Source: Planctomycetota bacterium | Lineage (GTDB): Bacteria > Planctomycetota > B15-G4 > SIAN01 | Length of the DNA: 64,000 nt | Assembly: GCA_016795285.1 (NCBI GenBank) | Contig: JAEUIC010000014.1 | Coordinates: 1 to 64,000, forward strand | Direction of reading: 5' to 3' | Shown: positions 45,204-54,114 of the stretch, piece by piece | Position numbering within the stretch: position 1 is the first letter of the stretch | Layout: each line of letters opens with the position of its first letter | Notes under the pieces: generated by a model | Seen by the model: the letters and a program-made list of their open reading frames with translations, nothing else | Databases searched by the model: none | What the model was told of the DNA's origin: nothing | Program-made: the position numbers and the translations under genes

Positions 45204-45985
45204 TGGCTGCTCGACCGCGCGCACTCGTCGTCCGTTCCGCCGGCACCAACTGCGACGCCGAGACCGCCTTCGCGCTCGAGAGCTGCGGCGCGCAGGCGAC
45301 CATCCTGCCGGCCGAGCCGTTCCTCGAGCGGCCGGAGCTGCTCGCCGACTACCAGCTGCTGGCGATCCCGGGCGGATTCTCCTACGGCGACGACATCCTC
45401 GCCGGCAAGGTCTTCGGCCTCGAGCTCGCGGCGCGCGCCGGCGAGCAGATCGTGAAGCTGGTGCAGCGCGGCGGCGCGGCGATCGGCATCTGCAACGGCT
45501 TCCAGATCCTCGTGCAGATGGGGCTCCTGCCCGGCCTCGAGCAGCCGTTCGGCAAGCCCGAGGTGACGCTCACCGACAACGACGTCCACAAGTACCAGGA
45601 TCGCTGGGTGCGCATGCGCGTCACCAGCGACCGCTGCGTCTGGCTCGCGAAGGGCGAGACGCTCTTCGCGCCGGCCGCGCACGGCGAAGGCAAGCTGATC
45701 CCGCGCGACGAGGCGGTGCGCCGCACGCTGCACGAGCAGGGGCGCGTCGTGCTGCGCTACATCGGCCCGAACGGCGAGGACGATCCGCCCTTCCCCCACT
45801 GCCCGAACGGCGCGGTCGACTCGATCGCCGGCCTCACCGACCGCACCGGCCGCATCCTCGGCCTGATGCCCCACCCGGAACGCCACTTCCTCCCGTGGCA
45901 CCACCCGACCTGGACGCGCGACGGCCTCGCCGAGGTGCCCGACGGCCGCAAGCTCTTCGAACGCGGCGTGAACGCCGTCCGCTAG
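45203..45985 (+). CDS. purQ: Phosphoribosylformylglycinamidine synthase glutaminase subunit
   Basis: 260 aa. The class I glutamine amidotransferase signature is GGFSYGDDILAGKVF, the catalytic Cys lies in GICNGFQILVQMG, and the His-Glu pair in MPHPERHFLPW. It delivers ammonia to PurL. The ATG overlaps the purL TGA by 1 nt, so the two are translationally coupled. Somewhat longer than B. subtilis PurQ (about 227), by an insert around VEDDPPFPH-like NGEDDPPFPHCP. The stop codon's last base is the first base of a 35-nt repeat. Confidence 0.96.
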   Translation: MAARPRALVVRSAGTNCDAETAFALESCGAQATILPAEPFLERPELLADYQLLAIPGGFSYGDDILAGKVFGLELAARAGEQIVKLVQRGGAAIGICNGFQILVQMGLLPGLEQPFGKPEVTLTDNDVHKYQDRWVRMRVTSDRCVWLAKGETLFAPAAHGEGKLIPRDEAVRRTLHEQGRVVLRYIGPNGEDDPPFPHCPNGAVDSIAGLTDRTGRILGLMPHPERHFLPWHHPTWTRDGLAEVPDGRKLFERGVNAVR

Positions 45986-46054
45986 GTGGAGGGGAGAAAA
46001 CGGCGGTCAATTCCGCACCGGTGGCGGGGGGAAAACGGCGGTCAATTCCGCACC
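45985..46054 (+). repeat. Two tandem 35-nt repeats (type B) directly after purQ
   Basis: Copies at 45985-46019 and 46020-46054 begin GGTGG(A/C)GGGG, contain GAAAACGGCGGTCA and end TTCCGCACC. Ends are imperfect inverted repeats (GGTGGCGG / CCGCACC). An internal hairpin GCGG-TCAATT-CCGC can form. The first copy begins at the last base of the purQ stop. Confidence 0.85.
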
Positions 46055-46112
46055 TTTCGCGAGATGCCCGCGGCGGCGGGATGCAGTGGCGGAGCGGCGT
46101 GACGGCGGCGCA

Positions 46113-46146
46113 GTGCGGATCTGACCGCCGTTTTCTCCCCGCCACC
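46113..46146 (-). repeat. Inverted copy of the 35-nt repeat
   Basis: Reads GTGCGG ... TGACCGCCGTTTTCTCCCCGCCACC on the plus strand, complementary in order to the copies at 45985-46054. With 46020-46054 it could fold into a long stem around a 58-nt loop. It ends at the base before the stop codon of the minus-strand gene at 46147. Direct orientation relative to the copies at 48520-48600. Confidence 0.85.
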
Positions 46147-48474
46147 TCAGCGTGCCACGAGCTCGATCACCCACGGCGCCTCGACGTCGACGTCGAGCGG
46201 CGCGCATTCGAGGAGGTGGCTGCCGACCCGCACGCGATAGCGCCCGGCTTCCAGCAAGACGCGGCCACGGCGCGACGTGCCATCGCTCCCGGGCTCCGCG
46301 GTCGGCGACACGACGCGCAGCCGTTGCTCCGCCGTGACCGCGTCGACCTCGAGCGGCTCGAAGGCGACCAGGACGCGCGAGCGACGCTCCGGAGCGACCC
46401 GCGTCAGCTCGATCCGCACCTCGCACGCGACGGGCGCCGGCCCCTCCGCGTCCGCGCGCCCCGCGCCGCCGTTGCGCGTCAAGGACGCCATCTCGTAACG
46501 AGCACGCTCGGGCCGTCCACGACGCGGCGACGACGGTGGTGGCGGCGGCCAGTCGAACGTGACCTCGTGCCGTTGCTCGCCCGGATGGAACGGGCCGTGC
46601 TCGGAGCCGGCGACCGTGAGCCAGTAGGGCGCGTCCCACGGCACCGGCAGCTCCCAGTCGAAGCGGTCGGTGCCCGCGAACGCGACGGCCTCGGCCGCCC
46701 CGAGCCCGCAGCAATCGGGGCAGAGCGGGTCACGCTCGATCGCTGCCTCGCGCGCCGCCGCCGAGACTCGGCATGCCCGCAGCTCGACCTGCACCGATTC
46801 GAGCGACTGCGCCGCCGGCGGGACGAGCAGCCGCAGCCGCAGCGCGGGCCGCAGCGCCAGCTCGACGACGATCCGCTCGCGTCGCGCGGGCGGCTGCGCG
46901 AAGCGTCGCTCGAACGGCAGGCAACCGCGGCTCTCGACGGAGAGCCCGATCACCTCGCGCCGATCGACCGGTGCGCTCACCGCGAACTCGCCTGCCGCGC
47001 TGGTCGCGAGCGTGCGCGCCGCCTGCCGGCGACCGTCGCGCATCAGCAGTTGCACCTCGGGAGGAGCGATCAGCCGGCCGGAGCGCCAGCCCGCCCGATC
47101 GCTGCTCCCCGCCGCCGCCGCGACCTCGAGCCAGAGCTCGGCGACCGTCGGCAGCACGAGCCGCAGCTCGCTGGCCGGCGCCGCCGGAGCGAGCGCTTCG
47201 AGTTGCAGCTCGGCGACCTGCCCATCGATCGTCGCGAGCGTCACGTGCAGCGCGGAGCCGCTCGAGTGCCCGTCGTCGATCGCGAATCGGCCCGCGCCGT
47301 CGGTGAGCGCCTCGCCGGCGAGCAGCACGAACTCGGGCTCGCGCGGCAACGCCGCCAGCAATTCGGGCGGGTCGTGCAGCAACGAGGCGCTCTCCACCAA
47401 CGCGGCGGGGAAGCGGGCGACGCCGCGCGCACCGAACGGGCGCGCTTGGTCGAGGTGACGGCGGCCGCGATGCGTCGAGACCAGCACCCACGGTTGCGGC
47501 TCGCCCGCTTCGTCGACCACGACGCCCGCCAACGACACGGGACGCGGCAGCACGAGGTCGGGCAGCTCGATCGACGCGGCCCCGCCGACGGCGACCCGTT
47601 CGAGCGCTTCTCGAGGCACCTTCATCGACGCGGGCGGGCGCCCCTCGAAGCGAGCGTGGACCGACAGCGCTTGGAGCCGCTCGGGTCGCATCGCGCCGTC
47701 GACGATCCAGATCGCCTCCGGCTGCGGCGCCATCGCTGCGAGCACGAAGCGTCCCTCGCCATCGCTGGTCGCAGCGATCGGCTCCGCGCCGGCGAAGCGC
47801 GCCTCGACTTCGGCGGAGGCCGGCTGCAGCGGCGCCGATGCGTGCAGCAGGGTCGGGCCCGCGCGCGAGTCGGTCGCGATCGAGGCGCCGGCGATCGGCA
47901 CGCCGCGGTCGTCGACGACCCGGCCAGTCGCGTGGACCCCACGCGACACCGCGACGGTGACGCTCGCCGACTCGCCCGCGCCGAGCCAGAGCGCATGCGT
48001 CGTCGCGGCGTTCGGTGGTCGTCGCGCCGTCGCGACGATCAGCACGTCCTCGGGCAGCTCAGCGAAGCGCGCTTCGCCTCCGGCATCGCTGACGCCGCGC
48101 GCGAAGAGGTGGAGGTGCGGCCGCTCGCTGTAGAGGACGAACGGCAGGTCCGAGAGCAGCGCGCCATCGACCGCGTCGACGAAGCGGAGCGCAACTCGGC
48201 CGCTGCCGACCTTCGGAGCAGGAGCAGCCGGCTCGGCGGAACTCGCTGCAGCGTCGCGGCTCGATGGCGGCGCCGCCTCGCGCGAGCCGATCGGCGAGTC
48301 AGAGCTCGGGGCCGCTTCGGCGGGCGGCGCGGAGGAGTCGGCCAGCGCACGCGGCGAGGACGGCGCCCCCGTCACCGGCGGCGTGAGTCTCGGCGGCGGC
48401 GGCGACACGAGCCACCATGCCGCGACGGCGAGCAATGCGCCCGACATCAGCGCCACCACGCGGAGTGTCCTCAT
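46147..48474 (-). CDS. Exported CnaB/carboxypeptidase-regulatory-like repeat protein
   Basis: 775 aa. One N-terminal hydrophobic segment (VVALMSGALLAVAAWWLV) is followed by a Pro/Ser/Ala-rich linker, then beta-sandwich repeats with the pattern GRVVDDRGVPIAGASI, GRFVLAAMAP, AGVVVDEAGEPQPWV and GRFAIDD. A Cys cluster DPLCPDCCG lies near residue 620. GGGAGG lies 5 nt before the ATG. Similar in layout to the protein at 7901. The gene is bracketed by the 35-nt repeats: one copy touches its stop codon, and two and a half copies lie 46 nt upstream of its start, in the same orientation. Function unknown; scaffold or binding protein at the surface is likely. Confidence 0.75.
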   Translation of the reverse strand: MRTLRVVALMSGALLAVAAWWLVSPPPPRLTPPVTGAPSSPRALADSSAPPAEAAPSSDSPIGSREAAPPSSRDAAASSAEPAAPAPKVGSGRVALRFVDAVDGALLSDLPFVLYSERPHLHLFARGVSDAGGEARFAELPEDVLIVATARRPPNAATTHALWLGAGESASVTVAVSRGVHATGRVVDDRGVPIAGASIATDSRAGPTLLHASAPLQPASAEVEARFAGAEPIAATSDGEGRFVLAAMAPQPEAIWIVDGAMRPERLQALSVHARFEGRPPASMKVPREALERVAVGGAASIELPDLVLPRPVSLAGVVVDEAGEPQPWVLVSTHRGRRHLDQARPFGARGVARFPAALVESASLLHDPPELLAALPREPEFVLLAGEALTDGAGRFAIDDGHSSGSALHVTLATIDGQVAELQLEALAPAAPASELRLVLPTVAELWLEVAAAAGSSDRAGWRSGRLIAPPEVQLLMRDGRRQAARTLATSAAGEFAVSAPVDRREVIGLSVESRGCLPFERRFAQPPARRERIVVELALRPALRLRLLVPPAAQSLESVQVELRACRVSAAAREAAIERDPLCPDCCGLGAAEAVAFAGTDRFDWELPVPWDAPYWLTVAGSEHGPFHPGEQRHEVTFDWPPPPPSSPRRGRPERARYEMASLTRNGGAGRADAEGPAPVACEVRIELTRVAPERRSRVLVAFEPLEVDAVTAEQRLRVVSPTAEPGSDGTSRRGRVLLEAGRYRVRVGSHLLECAPLDVDVEAPWVIELVAR

Positions 48475-48519
48475 GGAGCCTCCCTCGAGTCGCTCGCACT
48501 CGACACCAACGACCCAACA

Positions 48520-48600
48520 GGTGCGGTTTCGACCGCCGTTTTCCCCCCGCCACCTGTGCGGTTCTGACCGCCGTTTTCTCCCCGCCACCGGTGCGGATCA
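48520..48600 (-). repeat. Two full and one truncated 35-nt repeats upstream of the CnaB-like gene
   Basis: Copies at 48520-48554 and 48556-48589, and a truncated one from 48590. Each starts GTGCGGT and ends CCGCCACC on the plus strand. The internal hairpin is GCGGT-TTCG-ACCGC in one copy and GCGGT-TCTG-ACCGC in the next, the stem being kept while the loop varies. The truncated copy contains the stop codon of the next minus-strand gene. Confidence 0.85.
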
Positions 48601-51501
48601 GCGGCCCTCGCGCAGGCGGCGCAGCCCTTCGCGCGCCGGCGCCATCCGGCTGTCGAGCCGGAGCGCCCGCTCGTAGCGCGCCACGGCATCGCTCTTCTTG
48701 CCCTGCAGTTCGAGGAGGCGCCCGCGCTGGAACTCGCTCGCCGGGCTGCTGCCCGCTTTCGCCTCGAGCCGCTCGAGCGCCGCCTCGGCCGCCGCGAAGT
48801 CGCGTCGCCGGCCGTGCTCCTCGGCCACCTGGATCAGCAACGCCGGCGCCCGCTGCTCGAGCTCGGCGAGGCGGCGCGCCGCTTCGGCCGCGTCGCCGCG
48901 CTTGGTCGCCGAGAGCCAGCGCCAGAAGGGCAGCCGCTCGAGCGTCGGCTCGCGCGCGTGCGCCTCGGCCAACAGCGGCTCGGCCAGCGACGCCTGGTCG
49001 TAGGTGAGCAGCCCCGCCGCCACCTCGCGCAGCAGCACCGCCACCTCGTTCGCGGGCAACGCCGCCTGCAGCGCCTCCTGCTGGTAGAGCGGCGTGCGGC
49101 GCTCCGCGTAGAGGCGCGCGAGGATCGCGTCGACCGAGTTGGCCTGCATGTGGCGCGCGGCGGAGAACTCGAGGAACGGCACGTCGTCGCGGATCAGGCG
49201 CGGCCCCGCATCGGCGAAGGCGCGCGCATCGTTCCCGGCGAGCAGCGCCATCGGCGCCAACTGCGCGGCCAGCGACGCGCTGCTGCCGGCGAGCGACGGC
49301 GCGAGCCACGGCCGCGCGGCGGCCCGTTGCGCCAGCTCCGCCGGATCGAGCGCGAGCGGCTCCATCGCGCCGAGCATCAGCGTGTCGCCGCTGGTCGTCT
49401 TCCAGATCGCCACGTGCGGGAAGACGCTGCCGAGCGTCGCGAAGATCGCCTGGTAGTCCTCGGGGCTGCTCCAGTAGAGCTGCACCCATTGGCAGAGGAC
49501 GCCGCCCGGCGCGAGGCGCTCGCGGCAGAGCTCGTAGAACTCGACGGTGAAGAGGCCCGCCATGCCGGCGAGCCACGGGTTGCTCGGCTCGGTGGTGATC
49601 ACGTCGTAGCGGACCGGCGCGCGGCGCAGGAGCGCGCGGCCGTCGTCGGCGATCAGCGCGATGTTCGGATCGGCGTGGGCCGCGCGATTCACGTCGGCGA
49701 AGTGGTGCGAGACGGCCAGCACCTCCTCCTCGATCTCCGCGCAGGTGACGCGGCCGCCGTAGCGGCTCGCCGCCGCCGCCGTGACCCCGGCGCCGTAGCC
49801 CAGCACGAAGGTCTCCTTCGACTCGCGCGCCAGCAGTTGCGGCAACCACGCCAGCAGGAGCTGCGTCCCCATGTCGCCGCGCGACGTCGCATCGACCTTG
49901 CCGTTCACGGCGAGCGACCGCTCGGCCCCTTGCGCGAAGACGGCGACGCTGCACGAGGCGCCGTCGCGCACCTCGAGGAGCTGGCGTTCCGGCGCCAGCG
50001 CGCGCGGGCCGTAGAGGCCGACGCCGCCGTAGATCGCGCGTGGATCCCAGCGGCCGCGCTGCTGCACCGCGAAGCCGCCGGCCGCCACCGCGACCAGCAC
50101 GCCGGCCGCCAGCGCGATGCGCCGCGCTCCGCCGCCCGTCCCGCGGCCCGCGCCGCCCCGCGCCAGCGCGATCAACAGCGCCGCGACGACGCCGACCGCG
50201 AGCGACGCGAAGAAGAGCGTCCGCTCGAGGCCGAGCGCCGGCAGCAGCCAGAAATGGGTCGCGAGCGACGCCGCCACCCCACCCGCCGTGCTGAGCAGGT
50301 AGGAGGCGCCGATGCCGCGGCCGAGCTCTCCGGTCGCCGCGACGCGCAGCTCCGAGAGCGCCGGGAAGGCGATGCCGAGCAGCAGCGACGGCACCCCCAC
50401 CAGCACGCCGCCGAGCAGCAGCGCGAGCCGCGCGCGCGCCCCCGGCATCGCCGCCTCCGCGCGCGCTGTCGCGTCGTAGAGCGCGCCGCCGACGCCCGCC
50501 ACCAGATCGTCGATGAAAGGGTGCAGCGCGAGCAGCAGGAGCGCTAGCAGCAGTTGCGAACCGATCAGCAGCCGCAACGACGAAGCGCCACGCCGCGCCA
50601 GCGCCGCCGCCACCAGCGCCCCGAGCCCGAGCCCCGCCAAGTAGAGCGCCAGCACGATCGAGAAGGCGTAGGTGGTGCCGCCGACGCCGAGCGCCATCAA
50701 GCGCGTCCACCCGAACTCGAGCACGATCGAGAGCGCCGAGGTCGCCACCAACGCCCCGGCCCAGCAGGGCCACGCCAGCCACGGCGCGCGATCGATCGGC
50801 GCCTCGCGCCACGGCGGTCGCGCGGCAGCGCTGCCGCTCGCGGGACCCGCCGCCGCGCCGCCCATCGCGCCGCCCGCCGCCGCGCGCGCCTGCGCGCGAT
50901 CGCGCCGCCACGCGAGCAGCGCCAGCGCGACGTTGAACGCCGCGGCGACGAGGCGGCTCTTCCACAGCCCGACCTGCTCGACCAGCACGAAGCCGGCCAG
51001 CAGGCAACCAGCGACGCCGCCGAGCGTGTTCCAACCGTAGAGCCGCCCGATCAGCGCGCCGCTCTTCTCGCCGCCCCCCGCGAACGCGGTGCAGAGCAGC
51101 GGCAGCGTCGCCCCCATGCAGGCGGTGGCCGGCAGCAGCAGCAGGAAGGTGACGAGGAAGCGGACCGGCGTGGCCAGTTCCCGCTCGATCAGCCACGGCC
51201 ACCACGCGTCGAGCAGCGCGCGATCGAGGCCGGCGATCAGCCACGGCGCGAGCGGCGCGAACAGCGCGATCGCGAGCTCGAGCTGCGCGTAGCGCCACAA
51301 GAGCCGCGGTCCCGGCTGCACGCGCCGTCCGGCGACGAAGGCGCCGAGCGCGAGTCCGGCGAGGAAGGCGGCGACCACCGCCGAGAGTGCCTGCGCCGAG
51401 CCGCCGAAGAGGTAGCCGAGGTCGCGGACCCAGAGCACCTCGTAGACGAGGGCGGCCATGCCCGAGACGAACATGTAGCGGGCGGCGACGGCCGTCGGCA
51501 T
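48598..51501 (-). CDS. Fused MFS-like transporter/spermidine synthase-like protein with TPR tail
   Basis: 967 aa. Residues 1-490 hold about 12-14 TMs in an MFS-like layout (FVSGMAALVYEVLWVRDLGYLFG at the start; LLGIAFPALSELR). Residues 510-740 are a spermidine-synthase/SAM-methyltransferase-like fold: FVLGYGAGVTAAAASR, VTCAEIEEEVL, IADDGRALLRR and DVITTEPSNPW. Residues 830-967 are TPR-like helical repeats. These fused proteins are common but uncharacterised; no polyamine activity is established. ATG with GAGGAG 5 nt upstream. The stop codon lies inside a truncated 35-nt repeat. Divergent from the Lon-like gene with 165 nt between. Confidence 0.82.
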   Translation of the reverse strand: MPTAVAARYMFVSGMAALVYEVLWVRDLGYLFGGSAQALSAVVAAFLAGLALGAFVAGRRVQPGPRLLWRYAQLELAIALFAPLAPWLIAGLDRALLDAWWPWLIERELATPVRFLVTFLLLLPATACMGATLPLLCTAFAGGGEKSGALIGRLYGWNTLGGVAGCLLAGFVLVEQVGLWKSRLVAAAFNVALALLAWRRDRAQARAAAGGAMGGAAAGPASGSAAARPPWREAPIDRAPWLAWPCWAGALVATSALSIVLEFGWTRLMALGVGGTTYAFSIVLALYLAGLGLGALVAAALARRGASSLRLLIGSQLLLALLLLALHPFIDDLVAGVGGALYDATARAEAAMPGARARLALLLGGVLVGVPSLLLGIAFPALSELRVAATGELGRGIGASYLLSTAGGVAASLATHFWLLPALGLERTLFFASLAVGVVAALLIALARGGAGRGTGGGARRIALAAGVLVAVAAGGFAVQQRGRWDPRAIYGGVGLYGPRALAPERQLLEVRDGASCSVAVFAQGAERSLAVNGKVDATSRGDMGTQLLLAWLPQLLARESKETFVLGYGAGVTAAAASRYGGRVTCAEIEEEVLAVSHHFADVNRAAHADPNIALIADDGRALLRRAPVRYDVITTEPSNPWLAGMAGLFTVEFYELCRERLAPGGVLCQWVQLYWSSPEDYQAIFATLGSVFPHVAIWKTTSGDTLMLGAMEPLALDPAELAQRAAARPWLAPSLAGSSASLAAQLAPMALLAGNDARAFADAGPRLIRDDVPFLEFSAARHMQANSVDAILARLYAERRTPLYQQEALQAALPANEVAVLLREVAAGLLTYDQASLAEPLLAEAHAREPTLERLPFWRWLSATKRGDAAEAARRLAELEQRAPALLIQVAEEHGRRRDFAAAEAALERLEAKAGSSPASEFQRGRLLELQGKKSDAVARYERALRLDSRMAPAREGLRRLREGR

Positions 51502-51666
51502 CGCGCTCCTCTGCTCCACCGACTTAGGCCACCGATGCCGGTTCCATCCAGGCCGGCTCCAGCGATCCCGGGTTCGCGCGGCAGAGGCTAGCATCCGCCG
51601 CTTTTCCGCGCCGCCGCTCTTCCGTGCGCTTACCTGCCGCGGCTCCCTCGCGTCACGAAGGTCTCC

Positions 51667-54114
51667 ATGTCGCTGCCCGAACCGACCGGCCTGCCCGTCG
51701 CGCAGCTGCGCTGGCGCTGCCAGCTGCCCGCCTCCGCCGTCGACGTCGCCAGCGATGAGCTCGACCGGCTCGGCCAGCGGCGCGCGCTCGATGCGCTGCG
51801 GCTCGGCCTCGAGATCGACGCGCCGGGCTACCACGTCTTCGTCTCGGGGCTGCCCGGCACCGGCCGCGTGCAGGCGGTGCGCCGGCTGCTGGCCGGACTC
51901 GCCGATCGCTGCGCCGTGGTCGCCGACAAGGCGTTCGTGCACGACTTCGCCGATCCGGCGCGCCCGCGCTTGATCGAGCTGCCGAGCGGCCGCATGCGCC
52001 CCTTCGCGCAGCGCATGGCCGAGCTCGCCACCGACCTCGTCGCCAAGCTCGACGCGCTGGCCGAGGACGAGGCGCACCTGCGCCGCCGCCGCCGCCTCGA
52101 GCAGGCGCTCGCCGAGGCGAGCAGCCGGCAGCTCGCGGAGCTGGCCGCGGCCGCGCAGCCGGCCGGCCTCTCGCTCTACGAGGTGAAGGAGCACGGCTTC
52201 ACCCGCCCCGCGCTCGGCGTGGCCGACGGCGACGAGATCTTCCCGATCGAAGCGCTGCGCATGCTGGCGCAGCAGGGGCGCATCGCGGCGAGCCGCGTCG
52301 ACGCCATCGAGGAGGCGGCGCGGCCGGTGCAGGCGCAGCTCGAACGCACCGTGATCGAGCTGCGGCGCGCCGCGCGCGCGCGCGCTCGCGAGCTCTCCGC
52401 CTTCGACCGCGACCAGGCGCGCGCCGTGGTCCACCCCGAGCTCGACGAGGTCGCGCGCGAGTTCCCCTTCGAACCGGTCGAGCAGCTGCTGGCCAACGCG
52501 GAGCAGTGGATCCTCGAGCGCATGGCGCGCCCGCAAGGGGAACGGTTCGCGCGCGCGCTGCGCCGCCGCCTCGCGGTGAACGTGGTGCTCGACCACGCCT
52601 CCCGCGAATCGACGCCCGTGGTCGTGGTGAACCACCCGACCATGGCGAACCTGTTCGGCTCGATCGACGTGCGCACCGGCCGCTCGGGTGCGCTCTTCGC
52701 CGACCACCGCTCGATCCGCGCCGGCGCGCTGGTCGAAGCGGACGGCGGCTACCTCGTGCTGAAGGCGGGCGACGTGCTGGCCGAGGAGGGGGTCTGGTCG
52801 ACGCTGCGCCGCGCGTTGAAGCAGGAGCAGGTCGAGATCGCCTCGCGCGAGCCGGCCCTCTCGCTCAAGCCGCAGCCGGTGCCGATCAAGGTGAAGGTGG
52901 TGCTGATCGGCGAGTCGGAGCACGAGGAGTTCCTCGAGGAGCACGACCCCGAGTTCCGCGCGATCTTCAAGGTGCGCGCCGAGTTCGACGACCAGATCGA
53001 GCGCACCGACGAGAACGTCGCGCGCTACGCCGCGCTGCTGCGCCGCCTCGCCGCCGACGAGCGCCTCCTGCCGCTCGCCGACGACGCAGCCGAGGCGCTG
53101 CTCGAGGAGGCGGCGCGGCGCGCGGGTCGCGGCGGCGTGCTGACCACGCGGCTCTCGCCGCTCGCCGACCTGTCGCGCGAGGCGAACCTCTTCGCGCAGC
53201 GCGACGCGGCGCGCGCCATCGGCGGCGGCCACGTGCGCCTCGCGCTGGCGGCCGCGCGCGAGCGCGAGGACCTGAACGAGCGGCGCTTCCACGAGCAGGT
53301 CCGCGCCGGCACGCTGCTGTTCTCGACGAGCGGCGAGAAGGTCGGGCAGGTGAACGCGCTCACCGTGGTGACGACCGGCGTCTTCGACTTCGGCCGGCCG
53401 GCGCGCCTCACCGCGACGGTCGCCGCGGGCGACTCCGGCGTGCTCAACATCGAGCGCGAGGTTCAGCTCTCCGGCGAGATCCACGACAAGGGGGTCTTCA
53501 TCTTGAGCGCGCTGCTGCGCGACCGCTTCGCGCAGAACCACCCGCTCGCGCTGGCGGCGAGCCTCTGCTTCGAGCAGAGCTACGGGCCGATCGACGGCGA
53601 CTCGGCCGCCGCCGCCGAGTGGTTCGCGCTGCTCTCCGCGCTGGCGGGCGTGCCGATCCGGCAGGGCTTCGCGGTGACCGGCTCGCTGAACCAGAAGGGC
53701 GAGATCCAGCCGGTCGGGTCGGTGAACCAGAAGATCGAGGGCTTCTTCGACGTCTGCGCGCAGGAGGGGCTCGACGGCCAGCAGGGCGTGATCCTCCCGC
53801 GCCGCAACGTGAAGGACCTCATGCTGGCGGAGCGGGTGGTCGCGGCGGTCGCCGCCGGCCGCTTCAAGATCTGCGCGATCGACTCGGTCGACGAAGGGAT
53901 CGAGCTGCTCACCGGCATGCCGGCCGGGACGATCGGCGCCGATGGCCGCTACCCGCGCGACTCGATCAACGGCCGCTGCGCCGACCACCTCTGGTTCCTC
54001 TCCGAAGCGGTGCGCGACGCGAAGGCGCCGCCGGAACCGCCGCCGGCGCACGGCGACGCGGCCGCTCCCGCGGCTCCGGCCGCTCCCGCTCCCCCGCCCG
54101 CCGAGACGCCGTGA
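51667..54114 (+). CDS. Lon-like ATP-dependent protease (AAA_32 type)
   Basis: 815 aa. The N-terminal ATPase part has the Walker A variant VSGLPGTGR (Arg in place of Lys), common in this subfamily. The central domain includes FGSIDVRTGRSGALFADHR. The C-terminal Lon protease domain has the nucleophile S646 in DGDSAAAAEW and K689 in NQKIEGFF; the 43-residue distance equals that of E. coli Lon S679-K722. The N-terminal LAN domain of Lon is absent. A Pro/Ala-rich tail ends the protein. Substrates are unknown. The EamA transporter gene overlaps its stop by 4 nt (GTGA). Confidence 0.88.
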   Translation: MSLPEPTGLPVAQLRWRCQLPASAVDVASDELDRLGQRRALDALRLGLEIDAPGYHVFVSGLPGTGRVQAVRRLLAGLADRCAVVADKAFVHDFADPARPRLIELPSGRMRPFAQRMAELATDLVAKLDALAEDEAHLRRRRRLEQALAEASSRQLAELAAAAQPAGLSLYEVKEHGFTRPALGVADGDEIFPIEALRMLAQQGRIAASRVDAIEEAARPVQAQLERTVIELRRAARARARELSAFDRDQARAVVHPELDEVAREFPFEPVEQLLANAEQWILERMARPQGERFARALRRRLAVNVVLDHASRESTPVVVVNHPTMANLFGSIDVRTGRSGALFADHRSIRAGALVEADGGYLVLKAGDVLAEEGVWSTLRRALKQEQVEIASREPALSLKPQPVPIKVKVVLIGESEHEEFLEEHDPEFRAIFKVRAEFDDQIERTDENVARYAALLRRLAADERLLPLADDAAEALLEEAARRAGRGGVLTTRLSPLADLSREANLFAQRDAARAIGGGHVRLALAAAREREDLNERRFHEQVRAGTLLFSTSGEKVGQVNALTVVTTGVFDFGRPARLTATVAAGDSGVLNIEREVQLSGEIHDKGVFILSALLRDRFAQNHPLALAASLCFEQSYGPIDGDSAAAAEWFALLSALAGVPIRQGFAVTGSLNQKGEIQPVGSVNQKIEGFFDVCAQEGLDGQQGVILPRRNVKDLMLAERVVAAVAAGRFKICAIDSVDEGIELLTGMPAGTIGADGRYPRDSINGRCADHLWFLSEAVRDAKAPPEPPPAHGDAAAPAAPAAPAPPPAETP

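Noticed and set aside
42144..45224. Minus-strand continuation of the accA frame through purL
   Set aside because: accA starts at 42143 with GTG and a good RBS; the rest is antisense to purL/purQ and shows no homology.
48475..48588. N-terminal extension of the CnaB-like protein (RKRRSEPH, WRGENGGRN)
   Set aside because: The frame runs through the 35-nt repeats, which translate to these peptides; the ATG at 48474 has a strong GGGAGG site and a signal segment follows.
45985..48600. CRISPR array
   Set aside because: Repeats are few, nearly contiguous and in both orientations, with no spacers of constant length and no cas genes nearby.
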